This document shows, one piece after another, positions 1 to 5,137 of a stretch of DNA of 5,137 bases; the first letter of the stretch is position 1, and each line of letters starts with the position of its first letter. The DNA lies in contig JAEWYV010000221.1 of NCBI GenBank assembly GCA_023458615.1, forward strand, positions 1 to 5,137, read 5' to 3'. A model generated the notes under the pieces. That model had not been told where the DNA came from. It ran no database searches and was given only the letters and a program-made list of their open reading frames with translations. This stretch comes from Bacillota bacterium. GTDB lineage: Bacteria > Bacillota > Clostridia > Christensenellales > CAG-138. Position numbers and translations under genes: made by a program.

Positions 1-296
1 TGGGTAACCGCATGATGCATAAGCCCTCCCAGCTCTCCGGCGGTCAACAGCAGCGTGTGGCAATTGCCCGCGCACTGGCGAGCAATGCCCGCGTGATCCT
101 GGCGGACGAGCCGACAGGCAACCTGGACAGCAAGAGCGGAAACGACATTATGCGGTTGCTTCACTCGCTCTCCGAGCAGGAGTATACCATTGTGCTGATT
201 ACGCACAACGATGAGGTAGCCAGACAGGCGCAGCGCACGGTTTATGTGCGCGACGGTCGTTTGTATAATTCGATGCAGGAGGCGGGTATTGTATGA
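1..296 (+). CDS. ABC transporter ATP-binding protein, MacB/LolD type (3' part only)
   Basis: This is the C-terminal 97 residues or so of the cytoplasmic ATPase of an ABC exporter; the Walker A region and the start lie before the window. The reading frame is open from base 3. Numbering from that codon, the signature motif LSGGQQQR is at about residues 11-18, Walker B (VILADEP, with D35 and catalytic E36) follows, then the D-loop GNLDS, and the H-loop histidine is at about 68 (LITH). The HKPSQLSGGQQQRVAIARAL context and the ADEPTGNLDS stretch are typical of the MacB/LolD/YknY group, which powers FtsX/MacB-fold permeases. The stop TGA overlaps the ATG of the permease (ATGA, 293-296), so the two are translationally coupled subunits of one transporter. 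A periplasmic-adaptor-like (MFP) gene is often found upstream in such operons, but that lies outside the window. The family assignment is firm; the substrate is unknown. Confidence 0.95.
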   Translation, partial: GNRMMHKPSQLSGGQQQRVAIARALASNARVILADEPTGNLDSKSGNDIMRLLHSLSEQEYTIVLITHNDEVARQAQRTVYVRDGRLYNSMQEAGIV

Positions 297-1447
297 CCAT
301 GTTTTTTAACTCACTCCGCCTTGCGATGCGCTCCACCCTCGCCAACAAGATGCGATCGTTCCTCACGATGCTGGGTATCATCATCGGTGTGATGAGTGTC
401 ATCGTGCTCGTTTCCATTGCGCAGAGTACGACAAGCTCCATCTCTTCGGCAATTGCCTCGATGGGCTCGGATTTGTTGACCATCACGGTGACGGATGAGG
501 ATGTTGTACTCAATGCGGACGATTATCTCGCGCTGGAGGACTATGGCGCCATCGGCGGCGTCGCGCCGTATCTTACCGTGAGCACCACCGCGCGCAGCGG
601 GTCCACCTATACCAGCGTCTCCGCCATTGGCGTAACCGGAAAATACATGGATATTGCCGGGCGCGATCTGGAGGCGGGCAGGGCTATCGTGGCCTCCGAT
701 CTGGACTGGCGCACCTATACCGCTGTGATTGGAACCGAGGTGGCGGGCGATCTGTTTGAGAGCTACGACGTCATCGGAAAAACGTTTACGATGAGCGGGC
801 ATACCTTTACCATTGTCGGCCTGCTTTCCGAGAGCGGTTCCAATACGGACTCCCAGATACTCATTCCGCTGACTACGGCGCAGAGAATTTCGGATAGCAC
901 ATCCATCTCCACCTGCTATGTCAAGGCGGCTTCTACCAATGATGTTGATATGGCGCAGTCGCTTGCGGAATATCAAATGCTCAAGCTCACAGGGGACGAG
1001 GATTCCTATACCGTCTATAACATGAGCGAGCTATTGGAGACCATGGACGACGTGATGAGCACGCTTTCCCTGATGCTGGGCGGTATCGCGGCGATTTCGC
1101 TTCTGGTCGGCGGCATCGGTATCATGAATATCATGCTCGTCTCCGTTGCGGAGCGCACGCGTGAGATCGGCATCCGCAAGGCCATCGGCGCGCGCAGAAG
1201 CCATATCATGATGCAATTTCTGATCGAGGCCTGTGTGCTCTCCATCCTGGGCGGCCTCATCGGGCTTGGCCTATCGGCGCTTGGTCTTCGCATCTTTGCG
1301 ATGGTGGCGGATATGACGATTAATATGGAATGGCGTGCAGCCGCTGGAGCCCTGCTCTTCTGCATGATCATCGGCGTCGCCTTTGGTAGCTATCCTGCTG
1401 CAAAGGCAAGCAAGATGACCCCGATCGAGGCACTGCAGCGCAATTAA
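293..1447 (+). CDS. ABC transporter permease, MacB/FtsX family
   Basis: This 384-residue membrane subunit pairs with the ATPase encoded just upstream. The order of parts is classic for MacB-type permeases: TM1 at about 21-43 (within MRSFLTMLGIIIGVMSVIVL), a large extracytoplasmic MacB_PCD-like domain at about 45-257 rich in Ser and Thr, then a C-terminal FtsX domain at about 259-378 with three TM segments. The cytoplasmic coupling segment ERTREIGIRKAIGARR (about 287-302) and the closing SYPAAKASKMTPIEALQ are family hallmarks. The start at 293 is supported by AGGAGG at 277-282, 10 nt upstream, and by the 4-bp overlap with the ATPase stop; the ATG at 299 is too far from that site. MacB-type systems work by mechanotransmission and move peptides, antibiotics or lipoproteins. 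Gram-positive relatives include YknZ. The actual substrate cannot be read from the sequence. The length is normal and I see no damage. Confidence 0.95.
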   Translation: MTMFFNSLRLAMRSTLANKMRSFLTMLGIIIGVMSVIVLVSIAQSTTSSISSAIASMGSDLLTITVTDEDVVLNADDYLALEDYGAIGGVAPYLTVSTTARSGSTYTSVSAIGVTGKYMDIAGRDLEAGRAIVASDLDWRTYTAVIGTEVAGDLFESYDVIGKTFTMSGHTFTIVGLLSESGSNTDSQILIPLTTAQRISDSTSISTCYVKAASTNDVDMAQSLAEYQMLKLTGDEDSYTVYNMSELLETMDDVMSTLSLMLGGIAAISLLVGGIGIMNIMLVSVAERTREIGIRKAIGARRSHIMMQFLIEACVLSILGGLIGLGLSALGLRIFAMVADMTINMEWRAAAGALLFCMIIGVAFGSYPAAKASKMTPIEALQRN

Positions 1448-1488
1448 ACAGAAAAACGAAAGCGCATTCTGCGCATTCCTCCACATGG

Positions 1489-1521
1489 CTCCCTCCGGGC
1501 GAAAGCGCAGAGGGAGTTTTT
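1489..1521 (+). terminator. Rho-independent terminator of the ABC exporter operon
   Basis: A 7-bp stem, CTCCCTC (1489-1495) with GAGGGAG (1510-1516), is followed at once by five T residues (1517-1521). The 14-nt loop holds a small inner GC-GAAA-GC hairpin (1499-1506). It lies about 40 nt after the permease stop and just before the next promoter, so it separates the exporter operon from the following gene. Confidence 0.88.
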
Positions 1522-1537
1522 CTATACGCGCAGTTTT

Positions 1538-1566
1538 TTGACAGGGGGTATCGCGCCATGTATAAT
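1538..1566 (+). promoter_or_regulatory. Perfect-consensus sigma-A/sigma-70 promoter of the YcxB-like gene
   Basis: TTGACA (1538-1543) and TATAAT (1561-1566) are both 6/6 matches to the housekeeping consensus and are separated by exactly 17 nt. Transcription is expected to start near 1572-1575, giving a leader of about 25 nt before the ATG at 1598. No palindromic operator is evident over it, so strong, largely constitutive expression is inferred. Confidence 0.9.
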
Positions 1567-1580
1567 GGATTCATCCGATC

Positions 1581-1587
1581 AAAGGAG
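1581..1587 (+). promoter_or_regulatory. Ribosome binding site that fixes the start at 1598
   Basis: AAAGGAG lies 10 nt before the ATG at 1598. The longer frame opening with TTG at 1538 would begin inside the -35 hexamer, upstream of the expected transcript start, so 1598 is the supported start codon. Confidence 0.85.
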
Positions 1588-1597
1588 CATTGCCGAC

Positions 1598-2116
1598 ATG
1601 TCGTTTTCGGGTAAATTCACAATCACAAAACAGGACAACATTCAATATAACTTCTTTCGCATGAAGCGTAAGCTCGCGGGAATCGCGATTATGACGTTCG
1701 TTATCCTCGCCGTTATGCTTGCGTTGGTGCGCTATGCGCAGGGCGTTTCCATCACGAGCTCGCTCACGAGTGCGCTAATTGTCGCTGTCGTTGGTGTTAT
1801 TTTGATGGTCGGGATCAATATTTTTTCGGTTATCGCCCGTGTCAACAGCCTCTATAAGCGCGGGCAAATGTCCGACTTTACCGTGCACTATATCATCGAC
1901 AAAACCGGAATCCACGCCAAGAGCGAGCGCGGGGACACGGACTTTGCCTGGAAACAGATTATTTTTGCGCGGGAGACGCGGAGCGCTTTTTATCTGATTG
2001 CCGGTGAAAAACGCGCGGTGGTCATCCCAAAATCGCAGATTGCCAACGACGGGGAACTGAACATTCTCCGCTCGCTGTTTCAAAAATATGTTGTCGACCG
2101 CAGAGCAAGACGTTAA
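1598..2116 (+). CDS. YcxB-like small membrane protein
   Basis: A 172-residue protein with a short polar N-terminus (FTITKQDNIQYNFFRMKRK), two adjacent hydrophobic segments at about 26-46 and 57-80, and a soluble C-terminal region at about 95-165. That region reads IIDKTGIHAKSERGD, then AWKQIIFARETRSAFYLIAG, then VVIPKSQI. The pattern of a beta-strand with 'GI', a W-x-x-I 'kv.et' strand, a 'fyl' strand and an IPK motif matches the YcxB-like C-terminal domain (Pfam YcxB family), whose members have the same two-TM layout. The biochemical role of this family is not established. The gene has its own consensus promoter and a stem-loop with a T-run after it, so it appears monocistronic. The start is chosen at 1598 because of the AAAGGAG site and because the longer frame overlaps the promoter. 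Family call fairly sure, function unknown. Confidence 0.82.
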   Translation: MSFSGKFTITKQDNIQYNFFRMKRKLAGIAIMTFVILAVMLALVRYAQGVSITSSLTSALIVAVVGVILMVGINIFSVIARVNSLYKRGQMSDFTVHYIIDKTGIHAKSERGDTDFAWKQIIFARETRSAFYLIAGEKRAVVIPKSQIANDGELNILRSLFQKYVVDRRARR

Positions 2117-2141
2117 CCTTCCGTAAGTCGGTATAGATGTT

Positions 2142-2173
2142 AAAAATCCTGACATTTATTTGTCAGGTTTTTT
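2142..2173 (+). terminator. Probable rho-independent terminator after the YcxB-like gene
   Basis: The 7-bp stem CCTGACA (2148-2154) / TGTCAGG (2161-2167) with a 6-nt loop is followed by six T residues (2168-2173) and preceded by five A residues (2142-2146), so it could act in both directions. It starts about 30 nt after the YcxB-like stop. The same bases also fit an operator (see the separate entry); the two readings are not exclusive. Confidence 0.6.
2148..2167 (+). promoter_or_regulatory. Perfect palindrome, candidate operator upstream of the WYL regulator
   Basis: CCTGACA-N6-TGTCAGG is a perfect 7+7 inverted repeat. The sequence at 3148-3167, before the zinc-ribbon gene, aligns to it without gaps at 14 of 20 positions and keeps TGAC and TGTCAGG at the same spacing, but has no T-run after it. 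Reuse in front of a second gene argues for a protein-binding site rather than only a terminator. Autoregulation by the adjacent WYL protein is inferred, not shown. Confidence 0.5.
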
Positions 2174-2177
2174 GTTT

Positions 2178-2183
2178 TATACT
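2178..2183 (+). promoter_or_regulatory. Candidate -10 hexamer for the WYL regulator gene
   Basis: TATACT matches the -10 consensus at 5 of 6 positions and lies 10 nt after the palindrome. No good -35 stands at 16-18 nt; the nearest match, TTGTCA (2160-2165) inside the palindrome, leaves only 12 nt. A promoter lacking a -35, with a regulator bound in its place, would suit activation. Confidence 0.4.
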
Positions 2184-2232
2184 GAAACTATCTTTGGGCG
2201 AAGCCATCACCTTTTTCCGATCGGATGACAGC

Positions 2233-3138
2233 ATGAAAAACGACCGCTTATTTCAAATCGTATATCTATTGCTGGAGAAAGGCACAATAACTGCGCCTGA
2301 GCTTGCGCGCGCGCTTGAGGTTTCCACACGAACGATCTATCGCGATATCGAAGCGCTCTCCATGGCAGGTATTCCCGTCTATGCAACGCAGGGAAAAAAC
2401 GGCGGTGTGTCGCTGATGCCAAACTACTCCTTTGACAAAGCGTTGCTCTCCGACGAGGAACAGAATCAGATTCTCTATGCCATCCAAAGCTTGCGGGCGA
2501 CAAACCAACCGGTCGATGCGCTCTTGAACAAGCTCGGCGGCCTCTTTCAAAAGCAAAACGCAAACTGGATTGAGGTGGACTTTTCCCGCTGGGGGCTAAG
2601 TAACACCGACTCTGTCAAATTTGATCGGCTGAAAACCGCGCTCATCGGTCGTCACGCGCTGGAGATTGTCTATTGCTCCAGCAGCGGGGAGACAAACCGC
2701 CGTGTAATCCTGCCGGTAAAGCTAATCTTTAAAGATAAGAGCTGGTACCTGCATGCGTATTGCAAAAAAGCAGCGGATTACCGTCTCTTTAAAGTAAATC
2801 GCATTGTGGAGTTGAAGCTTCTGGAAGAGCGGTTTTCCGATTTGCCGGACGAGATTCCGCCCATTGAGCCGGAGATGATCAGCGCACTTGCGCCAACCAA
2901 TCTCAAGCTTCGTTTTTCACCTGCCGCCGCCTTTCGCGTCTACGATGAGTTTGACCGAACCATGATTGAAAGCCAGCCGGACGGCAGTATGATTGTCTCC
3001 GCCCGATTCCCCAAGGATGGATGGGTGATGAGTTATCTGCATTCATTTGGTACGGAGATAGATATTCTGGAGCCGGTCGAGCTTCGTGATCAGGTTGCCG
3101 CATACGCAAAAGCAATCTGGCAGCACCATGCAAAATAA
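2233..3138 (+). CDS. YafY-type transcription regulator: N-terminal HTH, WYL domain, WCX C-terminus
   Basis: A 301-residue predicted DNA-binding regulator. Residues about 4-58 form an HTH_11/DeoR-like winged helix (the recognition segment is within VSTRTIYRDIEALSMAGIPV, followed by the wing, with GKNGGVSLM). The WYL domain spans about 130-195, with the name-giving WYL at 171-173 in KSWYLHAYCKKAADYRLFKVNRI; the R184 and R190 region belongs to its conserved ligand-contact surface. Residues about 223-297 resemble the C-terminal WCX extension. WYL domains are known to sense small molecules or nucleic acid; the ligand here is unknown. The start at 2233 gives a normal family N-terminus (MKNDRLFQIVYLL). 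The frame can be extended to an ATG at 2137, but that would translate through the palindrome and promoter-like region. The RBS at 2233 is weak (GGATG, 2223-2227), so translation may be low. The gene is followed on the same strand by two Cys-rich genes it may control. Confidence 0.92.
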   Translation: MKNDRLFQIVYLLLEKGTITAPELARALEVSTRTIYRDIEALSMAGIPVYATQGKNGGVSLMPNYSFDKALLSDEEQNQILYAIQSLRATNQPVDALLNKLGGLFQKQNANWIEVDFSRWGLSNTDSVKFDRLKTALIGRHALEIVYCSSSGETNRRVILPVKLIFKDKSWYLHAYCKKAADYRLFKVNRIVELKLLEERFSDLPDEIPPIEPEMISALAPTNLKLRFSPAAAFRVYDEFDRTMIESQPDGSMIVSARFPKDGWVMSYLHSFGTEIDILEPVELRDQVAAYAKAIWQHHAK

Positions 3139-3147
3139 GTTTTTAAA

Positions 3148-3167
3148 CATGACGGCTTTCTGTCAGG
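3148..3167 (+). promoter_or_regulatory. Second copy of the candidate operator, upstream of the zinc-ribbon gene
   Basis: The sequence has the form C-A-TGAC-N7-TGTCAGG. Aligned without gaps to 2148-2167 it keeps TGAC and TGTCAGG in the same register (14/20 identical). The left half-site is imperfect, and the tract after it (GTTTATTTCG) is not a T-run, so it is unlikely to be a terminator. It lies 9 nt after the WYL regulator stop and 44 nt before the zinc-ribbon start, where an operator or activator site would be expected. Confidence 0.5.
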
Positions 3168-3177
3168 TTTATTTCGA

Positions 3178-3183
3178 TAAGAT
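3178..3183 (+). promoter_or_regulatory. Candidate -10 hexamer for the zinc-ribbon / DUF3795 operon
   Basis: TAAGAT (4/6 to consensus) sits 10 nt after the second palindrome-like element, the same offset as TATACT after the first. As there, no good -35 lies at 17 nt. On its own the match is weak; the conserved position is what supports it. Confidence 0.32.
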
Positions 3184-3201
3184 GATCGTATCAAATCAAT
3201 C

Positions 3202-3207
3202 GGGAGG
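3202..3207 (+). promoter_or_regulatory. Ribosome binding site that fixes the zinc-ribbon start
   Basis: GGGAGG lies 4 nt before the ATG at 3212 and 10 nt before the in-frame ATG at 3218, so either could be used. It rules against the much longer frame opening at 3086 inside the WYL gene. Confidence 0.8.
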
Positions 3208-3211
3208 AACA

Positions 3212-3481
3212 ATGACCATGGAAGAGCGTTATTGCCAGAGCTGCGGCATGCCGATGGGACAGACGGATGAGCTCTACGGAACCGAGGCAGACGGCACAAA
3301 GAGCAAGGATTATTGCAGCTATTGCTACGAGAACGGTGCATTTACGGCGGACTGCACCATGCTGGAAATGATCGAATTTTGCGTACAGCCCACAGTGGAA
3401 AACGTCCCCGGCATGACCGAAGAAGGCGCTCGCGCCATGATGAACGAGCACTTTCCGCATCTCAAACGCTGGCAGGCATAG
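3212..3481 (+). CDS. Small zinc-ribbon protein (Zn_ribbon_2 / 'putative zinc ribbon domain' family)
   Basis: An 89-residue protein with one Cys4 zinc-binding site: C8-x2-C11 in YCQSCGMPM and C35-x2-C38 in DYCSYCYENGAF. Between them the stretch LYGTEADGTKSKDYC matches the 'yGTn.DGsk..dYC.yCy..G.Ft' pattern of this family, and the TMLEMIEFC segment after it is also typical. C48 and C57 are extra cysteines. The C-terminal part (GMTEEGARAMMNEHFPHLKRW) is probably helical. The length is normal for the stand-alone form. No enzymatic role is known; the domain is presumed to bind Zn and mediate protein or nucleic-acid contact. The gene follows the WYL regulator by about 70 nt, with a candidate operator between them, and precedes a DUF3795 gene by 55 nt on the same strand. 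Such proteins are often found next to HTH/WYL regulators, which suggests it belongs to the regulator's target set. Confidence 0.88.
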   Translation: MTMEERYCQSCGMPMGQTDELYGTEADGTKSKDYCSYCYENGAFTADCTMLEMIEFCVQPTVENVPGMTEEGARAMMNEHFPHLKRWQA

Positions 3482-3490
3482 TTGACCCAA

Positions 3491-3503
3491 TAGCGAAACG
3501 CTA
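3491..3503 (+). other. Short hairpin in the gap between the zinc-ribbon and DUF3795 genes
   Basis: TAGCG-AAA-CGCTA is a perfect 5-bp inverted repeat 9 nt after the zinc-ribbon stop. It is followed by GTGCCCCCC, not a T-run, so it is not a standard terminator. It might stabilise or process the transcript, but chance is possible. Confidence 0.25.
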
Positions 3504-3536
3504 GTGCCCCCCACCTGAACCGAAAGGCGGCAGAGC

Positions 3537-3968
3537 ATGAAACCACCGGAAACAATCGAAGTAGAAATGCTTGCGCCCTGCGGGCTAAACTGCCTGTTAT
3601 GCTATCGTCATCTGGGCAAGAATCCTTGCCTTGGGTGCCGTGCAAAGACAGCCGAACCGAGCAGCTACTAATGCAATTGTATCATGCGCACCTGTGTGCT
3701 GGAGCGTAGCTACTTTTCCTGTGCGGACTGCGCGGAGCGCCCCTGCAAGCGGGTTAAGACATTCACCAAGCGTTATCGCGATGGTTATGGCGTTGATCTC
3801 GCCGCCGATGCGGAGTTGGTGCGCAGTATCGGCACAGAGGCGCTGATGCAGCAGCAGATTGTGTCGCACACCTGTGAAACATGTGGGCATTTGATCAACT
3901 TGCACGACGGCAAATGCAGCGGCTGCGGTAAGCAGCATCCGATTGGAAAAGGGCGCGCTAAACAATAA
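3537..3968 (+). pseudogene. DUF3795-family Cys-rich protein, interrupted by one in-frame TAA
   Basis: One continuous frame of 144 codons encodes a DUF3795-like protein, but codon 45 (3669-3671) is TAA. Before it, residues 1-44 carry APCGLNCLLCYRHLGKNPCLGC (15-34 are the Cys-rich core). After it, in the same frame, come CNCIMRTC, then FSCADCAERPCKRVK, a KRYRDGYG stretch, and a C-terminal zinc-ribbon-like end with cysteines at about 113, 116, 127 and 130 (TCETCGHLINLHDGKCSGCG). Together they match a full-length family member, and nothing else is damaged. By my memory of the family pattern (C-x2-C-x-I-x2-C), the stop falls at the first Cys of that motif. The start at 3537 has AAAGG 9 nt upstream. 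The inner ATG at 3684 has no Shine-Dalgarno site. It could be a recent pseudogene, a sequencing error, or a gene read through or split in two. DUF3795 has no established function; the cysteines suggest metal binding. Confidence 0.75.
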
Positions 3969-3997
3969 GCAAAAGCCCTCCGGCGCATGCCGGAGGG
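3962..3997 (-). terminator. Rho-independent terminator of the minus-strand CLC gene
   Basis: A 9-bp GC-rich stem (3976-3984 with 3989-3997, CCCTCCGGC / GCCGGAGGG) closes a 4-nt GCAT loop. Read on the minus strand it is followed by GCTTTTGCTTATTG, a fair T-rich tail, about 20 nt after the CLC stop. On the plus strand the tail is TATAGTCATA, which is poor, so it mainly serves the CLC gene, though the hairpin may also protect the 3' end of the convergent transcript. Confidence 0.82.
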
Positions 3998-4018
3998 TAT
4001 AGTCATACGCGTAACGTG

Positions 4019-5137
4019 TCACTTTGCACGGCAGAGGGCGAGCAACTCCTCCCGCGTTTTGGAAAAGCATTTTTCGCCGGAAAGTGCGGTGATGTAGTCT
4101 CCATGCAGCAGAAGCGTATCTCCCATTGGCACAAACTCGCGTTCGCCGCGCCGGACGCTGACGATCAGCATACCCTGGGGCCAGCGCACCTCGGAGATGC
4201 GCTTGCCGTCCGTCAGGCTGCCAAGCTCAACGGGCAGTTCCACCAATGCACCACGATGATGAACGGCGCTTGTTTCCTTCGTGCTGATGCGCTCCAGCAG
4301 GGTTTCGTAGATCGGTGAGACTTTCAATAGGTCGGACACCAGCAGCGCGAGGAACGCAACCGCTGCAACAGGCAGCAGATGCATGAGTGAGCCTGTCATC
4401 TCCGCCATGAGCAGAATGCTCGTAATGGGTGCCTTCACCGCGGCGGAGAGCACGCCCGCCATGGCGCAGACACTGAATGCGGCGATTGCGCCTGCCGATA
4501 ACCCGAGCGGAAGCAGCAGACGCGCAATGAGGCAACCCATCAGCGCGCCGACGGACAACAGCGGCATAAAGATGCCGCCGGGCAAACCGCTGCCGAAGCT
4601 TGTGCTGGTGAAGAGCAGCTTGACTACGAGCAGAAGAGAGAGCATCGTGAGCGTTGCCCCGGTTCCCTGAGAGAGCTGAATGAGCCCCTGCCCGCCGCCA
4701 AGCACGGAGGGAAGGAACAGACCGCAGGGTAGCGCGAGTAGCAGCGCAAGCATTGGGCGGCTCCAGGCGGGGAGCTTTGCATACCACGGGCCAAACGCGA
4801 GCAGGCTCTTGTTGGCAAGCGCGCCAATGAGCCCGCAGGTAAGGCCTAAGAGAATCAGCCAAGGATAAGCCGAAAGTGAAAGCGGCGTGATTTCCCCGTA
4901 GGAGAGTACGGGTTTCAGGCCAAAGATGGTCTTGCTCACCACGTCCGCAGTGAGTGCGGCGGTGGTCGCCGCGATGAGAATATTCGGCGAAAAGGAGCGG
5001 TGGATCTCCTCAAGGCTAAACAATATGCCGGAGAGCGGCGCGCAAAACGCGGCGGATAATCCAGCCGAAGCGCCCGCGGTGATGAGATAGTTCTCCTCCT
5101 GTTTGTCGCGGGAGACGAGTTTGCAAACCGCTTGCCC
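4019..5137 (-). CDS. CLC-family chloride/proton transporter with C-terminal RCK_C (TrkA-C) domain (5' end missing)
   Basis: The visible 372 residues are the C-terminal part of a polytopic membrane protein; the frame is open to the window edge, so the N-terminus (including the GxEGP gate motif and GSGxP) is outside. The fragment opens with GQAVCKLV, then AGLSAAFCAPLSGILFSLEE (about 26-44), a CLC hallmark. The second Glu of the EE pair matches the internal proton-transfer glutamate of ClC-ec1. FGSGLPGGIFMPLLSVGA carries the GGIFxP anion-site motif at about 187-192, and SPIYETLL (Y about 277) aligns with the pore tyrosine of ClC-ec1. These points favour a Cl-/H+ antiporter over a fluoride-type CLC. 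Several TM segments precede a cytoplasmic domain at about 298-355 (WPQGMLIVSVRRGEREFVPMGDTLLLHGD) with the RCK_C fold pattern, which likely senses a ligand. A TTG near 5023 falls inside the FSLEE motif and is not a start. It is convergent with the DUF3795 gene. Confidence 0.95.
   Translation of the reverse strand, partial: GQAVCKLVSRDKQEENYLITAGASAGLSAAFCAPLSGILFSLEEIHRSFSPNILIAATTAALTADVVSKTIFGLKPVLSYGEITPLSLSAYPWLILLGLTCGLIGALANKSLLAFGPWYAKLPAWSRPMLALLLALPCGLFLPSVLGGGQGLIQLSQGTGATLTMLSLLLVVKLLFTSTSFGSGLPGGIFMPLLSVGALMGCLIARLLLPLGLSAGAIAAFSVCAMAGVLSAAVKAPITSILLMAEMTGSLMHLLPVAAVAFLALLVSDLLKVSPIYETLLERISTKETSAVHHRGALVELPVELGSLTDGKRISEVRWPQGMLIVSVRRGEREFVPMGDTLLLHGDYITALSGEKCFSKTREELLALCRAK

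Noticed and set aside
311..976. A 221-codon minus-strand frame opposite the permease gene.
   Set aside because: It is fully antisense to a clear MacB-type permease and has an Arg/Gly/His-rich composition with no domain pattern.
1457..1509. 10-bp direct repeat CGAAAGCGCA (1457-1466 and 1500-1509) and a GCGCA-TTC-TGCGC mini-hairpin (1462-1474) around the terminator, hinting at alternative pairings.
   Set aside because: The alternative pairing does not disrupt the main terminator stem at 1489-1516, and there is no leader or start codon that an attenuator would need. Probably chance in GC-rich sequence.
2137..2232. Upstream extension of the WYL regulator to an ATG at 2137, adding 32 residues.
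   Set aside because: It would translate through the palindrome, T-run and -10-like sequence; the added residues do not resemble the family, whose N-terminus fits the ATG at 2233.
3086..3211. Upstream extension of the zinc-ribbon gene into the end of the WYL gene.
   Set aside because: The GGGAGG site at 3202-3207 and the family's usual length both support the start at 3212.
3482..3510. TTGACC (3482-3487) as the -35 of a separate promoter for the DUF3795 gene.
   Set aside because: The position 17 nt downstream reads TGCCCC, with no -10 match, so co-transcription with the zinc-ribbon gene is more likely.
3684..3968. The downstream DUF3795 part as an independent 94-residue gene starting at 3684.
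   Set aside because: No Shine-Dalgarno site precedes 3684, and the part lacks the N-terminal Cys core found in the same frame just upstream of the stop. Kept as one interrupted gene.
4227..4862. Long open frames on both strands across the CLC gene, such as an Arg/Ala-rich minus-strand frame at 4227-4862.
   Set aside because: They overlap a well-supported CLC coding region, have no recognisable domains and low-complexity composition typical of shadow frames in GC-rich DNA.

Overview
The window looks like chromosomal DNA of a Firmicutes bacterium, most likely a moderately GC-rich member of the Clostridia. This is an inference from three things. There are consensus sigma-A type promoters, AGGAGG/GGGAGG-type ribosome binding sites and compact rho-independent terminators. 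The protein families present (MacB-type ABC exporter, YcxB-like protein, YafY/WYL regulator, Zn_ribbon_2 protein, DUF3795 protein) are common in that group. I see no insertion sequence, CRISPR array, tRNA or rRNA.

Layout. Positions 1-1447 hold the end of an ABC exporter operon: the C-terminal part of a MacB/LolD-type ATPase, then a complete MacB/FtsX-type permease overlapping it by 4 bp. A terminator follows (1489-1521). A perfect-consensus promoter (TTGACA-N17-TATAAT, 1538-1566) then drives a single gene for a small two-TM YcxB-like membrane protein (1598-2116). Next come a WYL-domain transcription regulator (2233-3138), an 89-residue Cys4 zinc-ribbon protein (3212-3481) and a DUF3795-type cysteine-rich gene (3537-3968). 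The last is interrupted by one in-frame TAA at 3669-3671. A convergent gene on the minus strand (4019-5137, 5' end outside the window) encodes a CLC chloride/proton transporter with a C-terminal RCK_C (TrkA-C) domain; its terminator lies at 3962-3997.

How the parts may work together. The most interesting observation is a pair of matching 20-bp elements. One is a perfect palindrome (CCTGACA-N6-TGTCAGG, 2148-2167) upstream of the WYL regulator. The other is a degenerate copy (2148-2167 aligned to 3148-3167 without gaps) upstream of the zinc-ribbon gene. Each is followed at the same distance by a -10-like hexamer. This suggests that the WYL regulator controls itself and a small operon of two Cys-rich proteins of unknown function. 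The first element also fits a rho-independent terminator for the YcxB-like gene, so it may do both jobs. The exporter, the YcxB-like gene and the CLC gene look like unrelated neighbours.
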